64,000 bases of DNA from contig NC_061801.1 in assembly GCF_021462225.1 (NCBI RefSeq), positions 7,746,125 to 7,810,124 of the forward strand, written 5' to 3'. A program made the position numbers and the translations under genes. The stretch comes from Girardinichthys multiradiatus. Its lineage: Eukaryota; Chordata; Actinopteri; Cyprinodontiformes; Goodeidae. The notes below the pieces were generated by a model, which was not told the origin of the DNA, did no database searches, and was given only the letters and a program-made list of their open reading frames with translations. Shown piece after piece: positions 1 to 24,100 of the stretch (position 1 is its first letter; the number at the start of each line of letters is the position of its first letter).

Positions 1-83
1 GCAATCTGTTGGTCTTCGAGTGAGCTTATCTGGCAATACGGGAGCAGAAAGTGATAGTGAGATACCGAAACGAATGTTGAAAG

Positions 84-387
84 AGAACTTTAGGTTAAGG
101 ATTTAACCCCGGTTCTCTGAAACATGAGTGAGGTATCTCACCAGATCACCCTCCTTGCAGGGAGCGAGGAAGAGGTGTGCTTATTAAACTGAAGATCACC
201 TACGTGACGTCGACTTTTATACTGGGAGGAAGTCCTCCCATGGGAGCGGACGTCACTTCCGCCTGCCAGTCAAGACTGGCGTAATGTAATAGAGCTTCTG
301 GGGGACAGGCGCTGGAGGCGTGTCCCATAGTGAGATACCTCACTCATGTTTCAGAGAACCGGGGTTAAATCCTTAACCTAAAGTTCT
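84..387. repeat. Foldback element: perfect 58-bp inverted repeat
   Basis: 84-141 and 330-387 are exact reverse complements over 58 bases, with 188 bp between. The motif atagtgagatacc also occurs outside the left arm (56-68) and in the right arm (328-340), so the first 83 bases probably belong to the same repeat, which continues off the window. Non-coding; in a pi4ka intron. Confidence 0.9.
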
Positions 388-405
388 GTGCCTCTGGACC
401 ACAGC

Positions 406-425
406 GGGACTCCAGCTGGAGTCCC
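406..425. repeat. Perfect 20-bp palindrome
   Basis: gggactccagctggagtccc is its own reverse complement; it follows the foldback element by 18 bp and may belong to it. Confidence 0.9.
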
Positions 426-726
426 ACAATGGAAATACTGACAAAAAAACAGCCTAGGCAGATTAAAGATCTCGGGAAGTTACGTTCTGTAAAAAAAAAA
501 CCTTCAGGAACTCATAGAGAAAACAAGACCTTACATAAACATGGGGACTATCAAGCAGTCTCAACAATACTAAAGCATTGATTTAAGGTAGGAAAGCAAT
601 GGTAATAATAATAACTATTACAGTGAATTAAACTGAATCCATAATGAGTGTAGGCAAAGAGCTTGAAGATCTTCTGTTTCAGAATCAAATGTAAAATGTG
701 GAAAAACAGATGATGTGTTAACTCAC

Positions 727-12472
<11,746 letters not shown>

Positions 12473-12765
12473 GTTTAACTGAACCCGGACTGAGCTACAC
12501 AGACACAAACATCCTCCCCTATCATCCGACCACAGCTGATGCAGGTCGGCTATAACTACGGTGGTCGAGAGGTCCAAACAGTGCGAAGCAAGGTCACAAT
12601 CCAGAGCAGTCTTACAGTTATGAGCAAATGTTTCTGATGCTGTTTTAGAAATTTAGCAGATTCCGTTTTTTTTCTCCATTTGACAATTCACTCTGTATTC
12701 AGATTATAGCATAGAGGATTTAGTTGTATATTATTGTAAGGCTGAAAATGTAAAAAGTTGTATTT

Positions 12766-12905
12766 ATATTAATCAAGGCAAGTTTATTTATATAGCACAT
12801 TTCAGCAACAAGACAATTCAAAGTGGTGAACAACTTTGCAGTGACAAACTAAAGAACATAAAAAAGTACACTGCAGGGGCACAATAAAGGAAAGTAAAGT
12901 ACTAT
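12766..12905 (+). repeat. Teleost interspersed repeat fragment
   Basis: aaggcaagtttatttatata then gcacatttcagcaacaagac is a very common phrase of fish genomes (SINE or LINE-tail type). About 140 bp, in the spacer upstream of pi4ka. Confidence 0.55.
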
Positions 12906-13320
12906 AGACTAAGATTAATGAATGTTAAAATTTTAGGGCTGAACGACCCCACTTTTGGAGAAAGGTAATTCTTTAATCCATTCATTGATGCATTTGGTGC
13001 TTTTAGGTCTATAGTTATTACTATAAAGTCAAAAAGTCAAATGTTTCTCCCTGGGGAGGAAGCCATCCCATTTCCAAACTTTGCTTTTGTCTCCTGACAG
13101 AACTGTGACAGGACTTTAATCAGCTGAATAAATCTTTATTCCTGTCAGATGTAGGTTTAAAGTTATATTTTTGAGGCCCTGCTAGAGTCCTGACATGAAT
13201 CTGATAAAGTTTGTGGCGGAAGCAAAAGATTATGGGCTAAATGTTAAATTCGGGGATGGGTTAAATGCAGAGGACAAATTTCGTTGTAATGTACATGTGC
13301 AATGACCAATAAAGATGATG

Positions 13321-13345
13321 ATTACTATTATTATTATTATTATTA
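13321..13345. repeat. (ATT)n microsatellite
   Basis: About eight ATT units (one interrupted near the start) in the spacer between pi4ka and slc25a1. Confidence 0.85.
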
Positions 13346-14763
13346 GGGTGATGGCAAGGAGGCCCTCCAACCTCAAAGGCTCGGAGCTCATCACTAAAGC
13401 TAAATATTCAGAATATCAGTGCATGCAAAGAAGCTCAGCTTTAATTGTTGTAATGCCAATAACGATTTTGCCATTGATTATTTAAAACGGTACGAATAAT
13501 TTTTATCATGTTCTAATACCATATAGATAAAAACAGATGACTTTTTTTTCCTCAAAATGACAATCCTTTTAATATGTTCTGAGTCTCATTTCCTTTTAGA
13601 CAGAAACTTCTTGGTGAAATGAAAATAATTTCTACATCTAAATCTGTAAGTGTATGAATATAAACAGTGTTTTTCATATGAATCATCATTGGTAATGTAG
13701 TGCAAAAAGATGCTAAATGTAGTAAAGTGAAAAACAGCACAGTGTGTATACAGTTTTTGAGCAAAGAACAAGAACAGGACAAAAAACACAGAGTAAACAG
13801 TCCGACCCATGTTTATTTGTGAGCATGACTAGAGGAAATAATGAGACTGAAGACACAATATGATGTTCTATGGACTGTGAACATTTTCAGTGTTAATCTG
13901 AACTCCACATACATTTAAATAACTGTGATGGAGGTCCAGTGTTAAAAGATTAACATGAAAGATAAATATAATTCACAGTAAATATAGTATGTTGTACACA
14001 GAAACTGCAATAAGCAAAATAAGGGTTAGCAATGAATGTAAACAGGTGAGTCCATTACATATTATTCTGTAATTATGAGCAGCAGTTGGCACATTAGGTC
14101 ATCATTTGGTGTCAAAAGTAAAGGCAATTAACTTTAGATCGTCAGAAATTCAACATCTGTATTAAAGACTCTAGGGAATGAGATGAAAGGCACCAGTAGT
14201 TGCATCTGAAGCACATTAATAGCAAAGTTTTATTTAAAAGCAGAAAAAGTAAAAGGAAACATTGATGTTGATGCAGATGAGTGAAGAAGACCCCTTAAGC
14301 ACTGCTGGGGAATTAATAGCAGTGTTTCAAACCAAGTACACTCCTAAAATATGTAGTGATGGAGTACATCATTCTCTCATCCTTAAGATCAAAAATGAAT
14401 CATAGAAATTATAGGCACTTCGCAGGGCATCAAGTAAATGAACATAAAAGATCTTCCTACCTCAAACTCATCCTAAAAGGATGTGTGTTTTAAACAAATT
14501 GTCATACAACAATATCATTAAATTAAACCTCCTAACAGAATCTACATATGTTTTAACATTCTAGAATTAAGACATTTAGTTCCTAATCTATTTGTCCCGC
14601 AGCAGTATATTACATATTGAATATTATTTATTGCATTAGGTACCAAATTAATAAAATCTCGAATTACTTACATTCTAAAATAGGGCTTGTGATAAATGTT
14701 GGATCTCTGAGTTTTTTCCCCTCTAGTATTTAAATCACATTATAAGGGGTTGCCTGTTAGCTT

Positions 14764-14769
14764 TTTATT
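14764..14769 (-). terminator. Candidate polyadenylation signal for slc25a1
   Basis: AATAAA on the minus strand about 350 nt after the slc25a1 stop; the first canonical hexamer met downstream. Further copies lie farther away (for example 13812-13817), so the true 3' end is not certain. Confidence 0.35.
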
Positions 14770-15117
14770 AAGTGCACACAGGGTTGCATTAGTTTGTGCT
14801 GACAGTGCTCACATTTCTTTTGGTAGAGCAGATCTAAATAAGTGCAACCTGTTCTTTTTCCCTGAGCTCTGAGAAAAAAGACCAACTGTGAGCACCAGTT
14901 CTGCAACTTTAAGGAGCTCCAAGCAGGCAATGCTTGCACTGCTGCTGTGCTACAGAAATAAAGAATGACGTATTAAATCAACCTGATCCTTTTTTCTGTC
15001 TGAAAATACTTGGAGGTAGACATTAGAACGTAGAAGCCAGGATTTAACAAGATGGGATTTAGCCTGTTTCAGTAACTATACGAACACTCCAGGTGGTGTA
15101 GGACTGAGGCATCCAGC

Positions 15118-18100
15118 TCAGTCTGTCTTCCACACAATGTTTAAGACCTTGACGACTTCCTCATAGATGATGAAGACTATGGCGACATCCAAACACACCC
15201 GACCCAGACGAGGAATGGTACCTTTGTAGAACCTAGATATGTGGAGAGCATGGTGTTACTTGGAGACTGTATGGTTCAATTTGGATTTAGCTACTTTTAA
15301 ATGTTGATATATGACAGGATGACTGAAAAATTAGCTAGGAGCTAGAAGCTACCATTTAAACCTCCTGTTGGTGGAATGGTAGACAGGTTGCATGCAGAGC
15401 TGTGCAAAAATATACAAACTCATTGAACACATTCTGTTACAACCCTAAACTTCAATTATGTTTTTGGTGTTTAATGTGAACAACCAACACAAAGTAGCAC
15501 ATAAATGTAAAGTGGAGAGATTATAATGGTTTTCAGATATTTTTGGAAACACATAGCTAAAATGTATTCTGTGCATTGTTTTTACTCAGCCCCTATTGCT
15601 GTGATACACTAAACCTATTTGTTAAATAGAGTTTACTTGTGTGTAATTTGATCTCAGTATGAAGGCCTCAGAGGTTTGTTAGAGAACATTAGTGAACAAA
15701 CAGCATCATGAAGACCAAGGAACTCAGCACATAGGCCAGGGTGAAAGTAGCAGAGAAGTTCAAAGGAGGTTAGATTACAAAACAATATCCAGAGGTTTAA
15801 AGATCTCACAGAGTGCTGTTCAATCTGTCATCTAAAAATGAAAAGGATATGGAACAACTGCAAACCTACCAAGACATGGCCAAACAGAGCACTAATCAGA
15901 GAAACAGTCAAGAGGCCCATGGTAACTCTGGAGGAGCTGCAGACTGGTAGGATAATCTGTTCACACAGCAGCTGTTAGTCATAAACTCCACAAATCTGGC
16001 CTTTATGGGTGTGATGCAGAAAACTAACACTGCACATCACTCTAAACACACTATCCTCAACATGGTGATGGCAGCATCATGCTGAGGGGATAGGGAAGCC
16101 AGTCAGTTGATGTGAAGATGAATTAATCCAAACACAGACTAATCCTAAAAGAAACCCTGTTGGAAGGTCTAAATTACTTGAGACTGTGGCAGACGTTCAC
16201 CTTCCAGCAGGACAACAGCCCCAAACACACATCGGAACTACAAGATAATGGTTTAGATCAAAGCATATTCATATGTTAGAATGGCCCAGTCAAAGTCCAG
16301 ACCTAAATCCAATAGAGAATAAGTGTTCATGAATCATTGTTCACGGTCCTTCACACGGCCGGGGTCAGGGAAGCCTTGGTGTACACCCTGGACCAGTCAT
16401 ATGCACACACACACTCATAGCTAAAGACAATTTGAAAACTATGTATCAATTTCTTTTCACTTCACAATTTTGCACAACTTGGTCTATGACATAAAATCGC
16501 ATGAAAATATACTGAAGTTTGTCATCTATAAAAAGTAAAAACAATAAAAGGGGTATTAAAACCTTTGCAGGGTACTGCAGCTTGGGGCTGAACCATATTT
16601 GTAAGAGAGCACAATTTATCTGATTGAAACTGTCATGTTTGACATGTAGCATTTATAGTTTATTAATGTTAAACAGCATCTAATATTCGGGGATAACAAG
16701 AGTTTTAAAAGTATTTACTATATTATCATGGCTGTACTAAAACAACCAAAATAGAGACCAAAGAGAGAAACTTTCAAATCTTTTTTTTAATCTCAGTATC
16801 GGTGCATTCCATTGACATGTACTTACGCCTTTGGTCCTTCATGCTTCATGATTTGAACAGCACAGTCAACTGTGCTTTTGTACTTGTGGGCTTCGAGGCC
16901 CTATTGATAAAACACAGAAATTAGTAAGAGTGCTACAGGCTGAGCTATGAGATGAGAAATAAACATTCCAGGGAGCTGACCTGCATCCTGGTCTTAATCA
17001 CATCCAGCGGTGTGTTTCCAAAGACACTGGCAGCACCAGCAAAAGCTCCAAACAGGCCAGTTATCACAGGGTTGATGGCTTTGTTGGGGTCGTCGCCTCA
17101 AAGTCAGAAAAGAAACTGTCTTTTTTAAAAGAGCTATATCATTAGATGTATTTCATTACTGCAGAGGTTTGTTTTCATACCTTTGTACCAGTTTCTAAAC
17201 GAGGTCATGACATAGAAGCGGATGGCCTGATTGGATCCCTGTTTTAGCACAGTGGCAGTGAGCCCCTGATAGGTCCCCTTTAGTCCTAAAGATGCATCAG
17301 ACAGAAAACACTTAGGCATCTCATTAATTAACAGAATATCATCTGTTAAATGATACATAAAATTCAGAGAGGAAAGCTGAACTGCTAAATTTCCAGTGTC
17401 AGTAACATCATATATATAGAGGTGGTGAACCAGCAGGGGGCAGTATAACATTAAAAAAAACCTTGCTCACCTTGAGTTCTTATAATCTCCCTGACCCCAT
17501 GAAAAAATCCTCTATACTTTGGGTTAGCTGATGTTTGGTCATGGATAAATTTAACCTAAAAGAACACAGCAGCAAAGATAAATTATGGTGTGAGTTAACA
17601 TGAGTAAAATTATAACACAACAAGGCTGCAGAAGCAGAAGAGCAATGCTCTTGAGGTGTGCCTTAGATCCACCAAAGGACAGTATTCAGGCTAAAAACAC
17701 ATTCAAGCACACATTTTCTATTGTTATTTTGCACATGGCATTTGCTAGAATTTCTACTGCTGCAGCTCCAGCTAAGTAAAATGAGAGACGTTCTTTTCCT
17801 CTGAGTACAGCTGGTTCTTAAAAAACAAAGGTTAATTTTCATAGAACAAGCATAACATAAATATCCTGAAACGCATGCATCACATGTTGTTTTTTATAAC
17901 ATCCACCTGCTTTTCTGCAGCATTGAAAGAATTTTACACTGCCTTGAAAAAAGTATTCAAACCCCTCGAAGCTTTTCCCATTTTGCCATGTTACAACCAC
18001 CAACTACAATGCATTTAGGTACAAATTTCAAAGCTTGTGATATTGTTTTATAACCCTGCTTTAAACTTCTCCACAACTTTCTCCCTGACCTGTGAAGGTA

Positions 18101-21100
18101 AATGGTTCAATTGGACTTTATCAGAGTAGGAGGCTGATAACGCATATTTCAGATATTTATTTGTAAAATAATTTAAAAACGATGTATCCCTTTCCTTCCA
18201 TTTCACAATTATGCATCACTTTCTGCAGCTCTATGACATAAAATCCCAATAAAATTTTGGTGTTGTAAGGTGACAAAATGTGGAACTGTTCAAGACGTAT
18301 GAATACTTCTGCAAGGCCTTGTATATATACACACAAATAACTGTAACAAAAACATTTTTCCAATAGTTTTTAACTTTCTATTTATACCTTAACAGTCTCC
18401 ATTGGACAGACTACAATCACAGCCTCCGCAACTCCGGCTCCAAGACCGCAGAAGAATCCTCGCTTGCTGTCTAATTTACCGCTCTCATCTCGCATTTTAT
18501 TACTGAGAAACTCAAACATCCCGAATCTGCCAAGGTGGTGGAGACATAACGAAGATTACTGACACCTCAAAGAAAAACACAATGGTTTTAGCTCAGACGT
18601 TGTCCAATATGGAGAAAAGTCTGGACTTCTTCCTCATCTGAAAGTATGATTATTTATTGCAAGTTTACAATTTAAAGCCTGCCAAGCTGTTTTTTTTTGT
18701 CACTGCAATTAAACATGCTTTTCCAAAAACCTGCCAGAACCTAAAAAAAAACTAAATTAATTTAGCTCTTTGCCAACTTATCTTATGTGGCTTATCCCTT
18801 GAGTTAGAAGTCTTTATAGTTCAATAATTTATGGATCAAAATAAGCAAACAACAAACACAAGCATCTGAAAATGATCAATGTGACAGCAAACCATACGAT
18901 CTGTTGGTCCGTCACCCTTCTCCACATTAGATAAGCACGTGTGTGTGTTTAGTTGTGAGGCTGCAGTACCTGACTGCTGCTTTGGGTATAGAGCCGTAGA
19001 GCAGCGAGCTCAGGCCTCTGTAGAGCCCCTTCACCCCATGGCCGTTCACCGTCTGCTTCACACAGTCGACTGTTTGGAGGCAGGAAAGGAGCCGACATGA
19101 AAAAAGACTGAAGTCAGTTTATAAAAGCTTAACATGATTTTTAAATAGGTTCAAGGCACGTAAAAATTCAACAAAACAAAGCACCAATATTAGATTTGGC
19201 TTGTATAAGGTTCAAGATTGGTGCCAAAGCTCAAAAGTCCAAGACCACCTTACTACGTCAAAAAACTTCTGTTTGGTTGTGTTTTAACCAGCGATAACAG
19301 GAGTTATTTTTCAGTTTATTCAAGACTTTCAGTAATAATTAAAGCATTTTTTTCCAGGGAGAAATTATTTTACAAAAAGCAACATTTGGTTTTTGTTCTG
19401 TCGGGCACCATCTTATGTCTGATCTTTAAAGACAGGAATTTGATGCAAAAGTCTAAAATCAATGTGGATTTTTTTTCCGATCTACTCGGGATATTCAAGC
19501 TAAATTTAAACATATACCCCCATTAATATTTTGTTAAATGTGCCTTAGAAAGTTTTACCTCAACTACATGCTTTTCCTGGCATGTTTAGGCATGATTTTT
19601 ACTGGATATTGTTCTTTAATTCATTCAAACTTACAGTTAACTAACTCTCAATAGAGTTGAGGTTGGGGCCACTCCAAAAAGCCTACTTTACCCATCCCAA
19701 AACCGGTTATAATGGGTTAGAATCATTATTCTGTTGGAACACCCCTCTGCGTCCAGGTTTTATTTATCCGACCCAAACTGCACCCTTTGATGAGAGGGAA
19801 TTGGTTAGGATGTTTAAAAACAACCCAGAAACCACCCAAGCTCCAGCCTGCCATGAAGTGGAAACTGCTGGACACCAGTGTCACTGTCCTCTGTGAATAA
19901 AGTTTCCTTTTTTCACCCAAACAAAATACATTCAAGCATAATGGAAATTCAAAGATGCCCACAAGACCAGGTTTTATAATCAGATGGGACAAACACTGAG
20001 CTGTGTGGCCACAGTGATAATAAGGTTGTGTTATGTAAAGATGAGGCTTTACATAACACAACCAACTGTGAAACATGGTGGTGGCAGCAACATGCTGTGG
20101 TGCTATTTTGCTGCCAATGGTACTGGTTCATGCATTGTACAAAGTGGTTGGATTACCAAACACATGGAACTACTTACAAATTTTTCCGCTTCACTCCAAA
20201 CCAATAGCTTTCCAGTGTTAATACATACCGCTTCAGTCACACTGGGTTATACTAGGACGTTTCAAAAAACAAACTGGCATACTGAGTGCAAACTCACCAA
20301 TTCCTCTGTATTTGGGAGGGTTGGCTTTTTCATCCAGCTGCAGCTGTGTTTTTACATACTCTGTTGGGAAGGTGATGCAGATCTCAATGCCTCCTGCAAT
20401 CCCGCCTGAGTGAACAGAAAACATCTGGGTGAAGATGGTTTCTTCCGGCCAAACCAAGACAAAGAACCAACACAAGCCCGTGAAGAAAACTGGAGCTCTT
20501 TTTACACAGTGGTTGGACTGCACTATACAGGGCTAGAAAAATGTCCCATTTATAATTAATTGCTTTTTTTTTTTTTTAAAGCAATACACAAAATACATCA
20601 AAGCATTCTATAAAACTATGAACAAAGTCTAGGTCATCATCTTTTCCAGATCTTTTCAGCTTTAGTACTTAGCAAAGGTATTCATACTCCTTCATCATCT
20701 TCACCCTTTGTCACATTTCTATAACAAATTCCAATGTATTTTAATTGGATCTTATGTGATAGAATAACATAAAATAGTACATAATTGTGATTTAGAAGGT
20801 GAATGCTACATAAAATTTAAGGAACTGGAAATATCTGGCATCCATTTGTATTCAGTCAACTTTACTCTGATACCCCTAATTAAGATCCAGTGCAACTAAG
20901 TACTTTCAGAAGTTCTACAAAGTATTGACTTGGTCAGATTATTTGTGAAATACTGATAAATACTGGTAGGGTCTCCCATGGCAAACAGGCTCTAGGTGAC
21001 GGGTCAGGCAAAGAGCGGTTCAAGAACCCCTCATTAAACTACTAAATCGAGGCACGTGATGTCGCCCGGTACGGCGGAGCCGGGGTTCCACCCAGGAGCC

Positions 21101-24100
21101 AGGCCTGGGGTTGGGACTCATTGGAGAGCACCTGGTGGCTGGGTTGCTCCTCACGGGACCCGGCCAGGCCAAGCCCGAACGAGAGACACAAGGCCATCCC
21201 CCAGTGGGCCCACCACCTGCAGTGGGAACCGTGAGGGACTGGTGCAAAGAGGATTGGGTGGCGGACGAAGGTGGAGACCTCGACGGCCCGATTCCCAGAT
21301 GCTTAGGCTGGCTCTAGGGACGTGGAATGTCACCTCGCTGGGGGGAAGGAGCCTGAGCTTGTGCGGGAGGTCGAGAAATATCGACTAGAAATAGTCGGGC
21401 TCACCTCTACGCACAGCGTGGGCTCTGGAACGCATCTCCTCGAGAGGGGCTGGACTCTCTTCTACTCTGGAGTGGTCCACGGGGAGAGGCCACGGGCTGG
21501 AGTGGGTTTGCTTGTTGCCCCCCGCTCAGCCTTCTCATGTTAGGGTTTACCCCAGTGGATGAGAGGGTCGCATCCCTGCGCCTTCGGTTTGGGGACAGAT
21601 CTCTGACTGTCATTTCGGCCTACGGGCCGAGTGGTAGTCCAGAGTACCCGGCCTTCTTGGAGTCCCTGTCAGGGATGCTGGATAGTGCCCCTCCCGGGGA
21701 CTCCATTATACTGCTGGGGGACTTCAACGCCCACGTGGGAAACGACAGTGACACCTGGAGAGGCGTGATCGGGAGGAATGGCCTCCCCGATCTGAATCCG
21801 AGCGGTGTTTTGTTATTGGACTTCTGTGCTAGTCACGGATTGTCCATAATGAACACCATGTTCAAACATAAGGGTGTCCATCAGTGCACTTGGCACCAGG
21901 ACACCCTAGGCAGGACGTCAATGATCAACTTTGTTGTTGTATCATCAGACCTTCGGCCGCATGTTTTGGACACTCAGGTGAAGAGAGGGGCTGAGCTGTC
22001 CACTGATCACCACCTGGTGGTGAGTTGGATCCGCTGGAGGAGGAGAAAGACTTGGCAGGCCCGAGCGCATAGTGAGGGTCTGCTGGGAATGTCTGGTGGA
22101 GCCCTTGGCCAGGTATGTATTCAACTCCCACCTCCGGGAGAGCTTTGACCAGATTCCGGGGGATGTTGGAGACATAGAGTCTGGTGGAAACAGAGGCTGG
22201 GGACTCGGGGTTGGACTCTTTCATCACCCAGGCTGACCCAGGCTGAAGTCACCGAGGTGGTTAAAAAGCTCCGCTGTGGCAGGGCTTCGGGGGTGGATGA
22301 GATCCGCCCTGAGTACCTCAAGTCTCTGGATGTTGTGGGGCTGTCATGGTTGACACGCCTCTTCAACATTGCGTGGCGGTCGGGGACAGTGCCTTTGGAC
22401 TGGCAGACTGGGGTGGTGGTCCCCCTTCATAAGAAGGGTGACCGGAGGGTGCGTTCCAACTACAGGGAGATCATACTCCTCAGCCTCCCTAGTAAGGCGT
22501 ACGCCAGGGTATTGGAGAGGAGAGTCCGGCCAATAGTTGAACCTCGGCTTCAGGAGGAACAGTGTGGTTTTTGTCCCAGCCATGTAACACTGGACCAGCT
22601 CTATGCCCTCTAAAGGGTACTCGAAGGTTCATGGGAGTTTGCCCAACCGGTCCACATGTGTTTTGTGAACCTGGAGAAAGCATTCGACTGTGTCCCTCGT
22701 GATGCCCTGTGGGGGGTGCTCCAGGAGTATGGAATCGGGGGCCCTTTACTAGGGGCCATCCGGTCTCTGTACAAACGGAGCAGGCGTTTGGTTCGCATTG
22801 CCGGCACTAAGTCGGACCTGTTTCCAGCGCAGGTTGGACTCCGGCAGGGCTGCCTTTTGTCACCGCTCCTGTAACTTTTATGGACAGGATTTCTAGGCGC
22901 AGCCAAGGGCCGGAGGGGGTCTGGTTTGGGGACCATTGGATTTCGTCTCTTCTTTTTGCAGATGACGTGGTGCAGCTGGCCCCCTCTAGCCAAGACCTAC
23001 AGCAAGCGCTGGGGCGGTTTGCAGCCGAGTGTGAAGCGGCTGGGATGAGGATCAGCTCCTCCAAGTCTGAGCCCATGGTTCTCGACCGGAAAAGAGTGGC
23101 TTGTCCCCTTCAGGTTGGAGGGGAGTTCCTGCCTCAAGTGGAGGAGTTTAAGTATCTCTGGGTCATGTTCGCGAGTGGGGGAAGAATGGAGCGGGAGATC
23201 GAGAGACGGATCGGTGTGGCTGCTGCTCGGCCATCCGGGAGGGGCTCGGAGTAGAGCCGCTGCTCCTCCACATAGAGAGGAGCCAGTTGAGGTGGCTCGG
23301 GTGTTCTATACCGGATGCCTCCTGGACGCCTTCCTCGGGAGGAGGCCCAGGGGACGGCCCAGGACGCGCTGGAGGGACTATGTCTCTCGGCTGGCCTTGG
23401 GCTCCCCCCGGAGGAGCTGTCTGGGGAGAGGGACGTCTGGGCTTCTATGCTGAGTATCCTGCCCCCGCGACCCGGTACCAGATAAGCGGAAAACGACGAG
23501 TACGAGTATATTGTGTAAACCATATGTTATTTTCAACCCACTTCCACTGTATGCACCAAGAAGTTCTAATGTTACTAAACATGAAAAGTTGAGCGAGTAT
23601 AAATACTTTTGCAGGGTACTTTATGCATCAATAGTCATCATACATCATACATTTCAACATAAAAAGGGGTTTATTTTTTTCACACAAAATAAAATACAAC
23701 ATGCTTCACAAATGAATACAACATTGCACAGGACGTGAGAAATATGGACGTATAAAAGTAAAACCAAATGGGGTAAAGTAAAACAGAGGAATAGTTGTTA
23801 ATGAAGCTGGGGGTTGGACTGTGAACGCCTCCTGTACAGTGAGCAGAGCCGTTCCACCTTAAATTCCTGTGCTGTCACACATCTGCAGTTGAACAGCAAA
23901 CAGGGAGCCTGCAGCTGATTGGAAGGCCTGATCACAGTGTGATTCTGCCTTCATATCCTCCTCCTTGGCCCTGCTCCAAGTCAAGGGGGTGTGTAACCTC
24001 CAGATCAGCACTTTGCACCACATTAGAGCAACCACAGCAGTTCCTCAGTCTGAGTGGACTCATTCTTGTAATGCAAACAGAGGTGTAATTGTATGCATAA

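Larger units (their letters stand above)
12573..15117. other. Spacer between pi4ka and slc25a1
   Basis: Contains the presumed pi4ka promoter (just right of 12472, moderately CpG-containing from 12180 to 12580), a repeat fragment, the ATT microsatellite, and AT-rich DNA. No further exon recognised. Confidence 0.6.
20966..23508 (+). mobile_element. Rex3-type (RTE clade) non-LTR retrotransposon, about 2.5 kb, decayed
   Basis: GC-rich island in slc25a1 intron 1, antisense to the host gene. Endonuclease pieces: [13 protein letters not shown] (about 21310), [19 protein letters not shown] (about 21715-21775), [10 protein letters not shown] (about 22000). Reverse transcriptase pieces: [20 protein letters not shown] (about 22460), [13 protein letters not shown] (about 22685), [11 protein letters not shown] (about 22845) and the catalytic [12 protein letters not shown] (about 22955). 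It contains, at 22401-22420, the 20-base site of the Rex3 survey primer tggcagacNggggtggtggt (from memory), and near 22843 a one-mismatch match to the partner primer. Several frameshifts and stops (22614, 22872), so inactive. Ends are approximate. Confidence 0.88.
20668..23617. mobile_element. Older Tc1-like relic split by the Rex3 insertion
   Basis: Left part begins agcaaaggtattcatactcc (20671), a typical end of the ancient family described at 15395. The right part ends near 23617 with tataaatacttttgcagggt, the inverted counterpart. The Rex3 element lies between, so the order of events is Tc1-like first, Rex3 second. Boundaries approximate. Confidence 0.65.
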
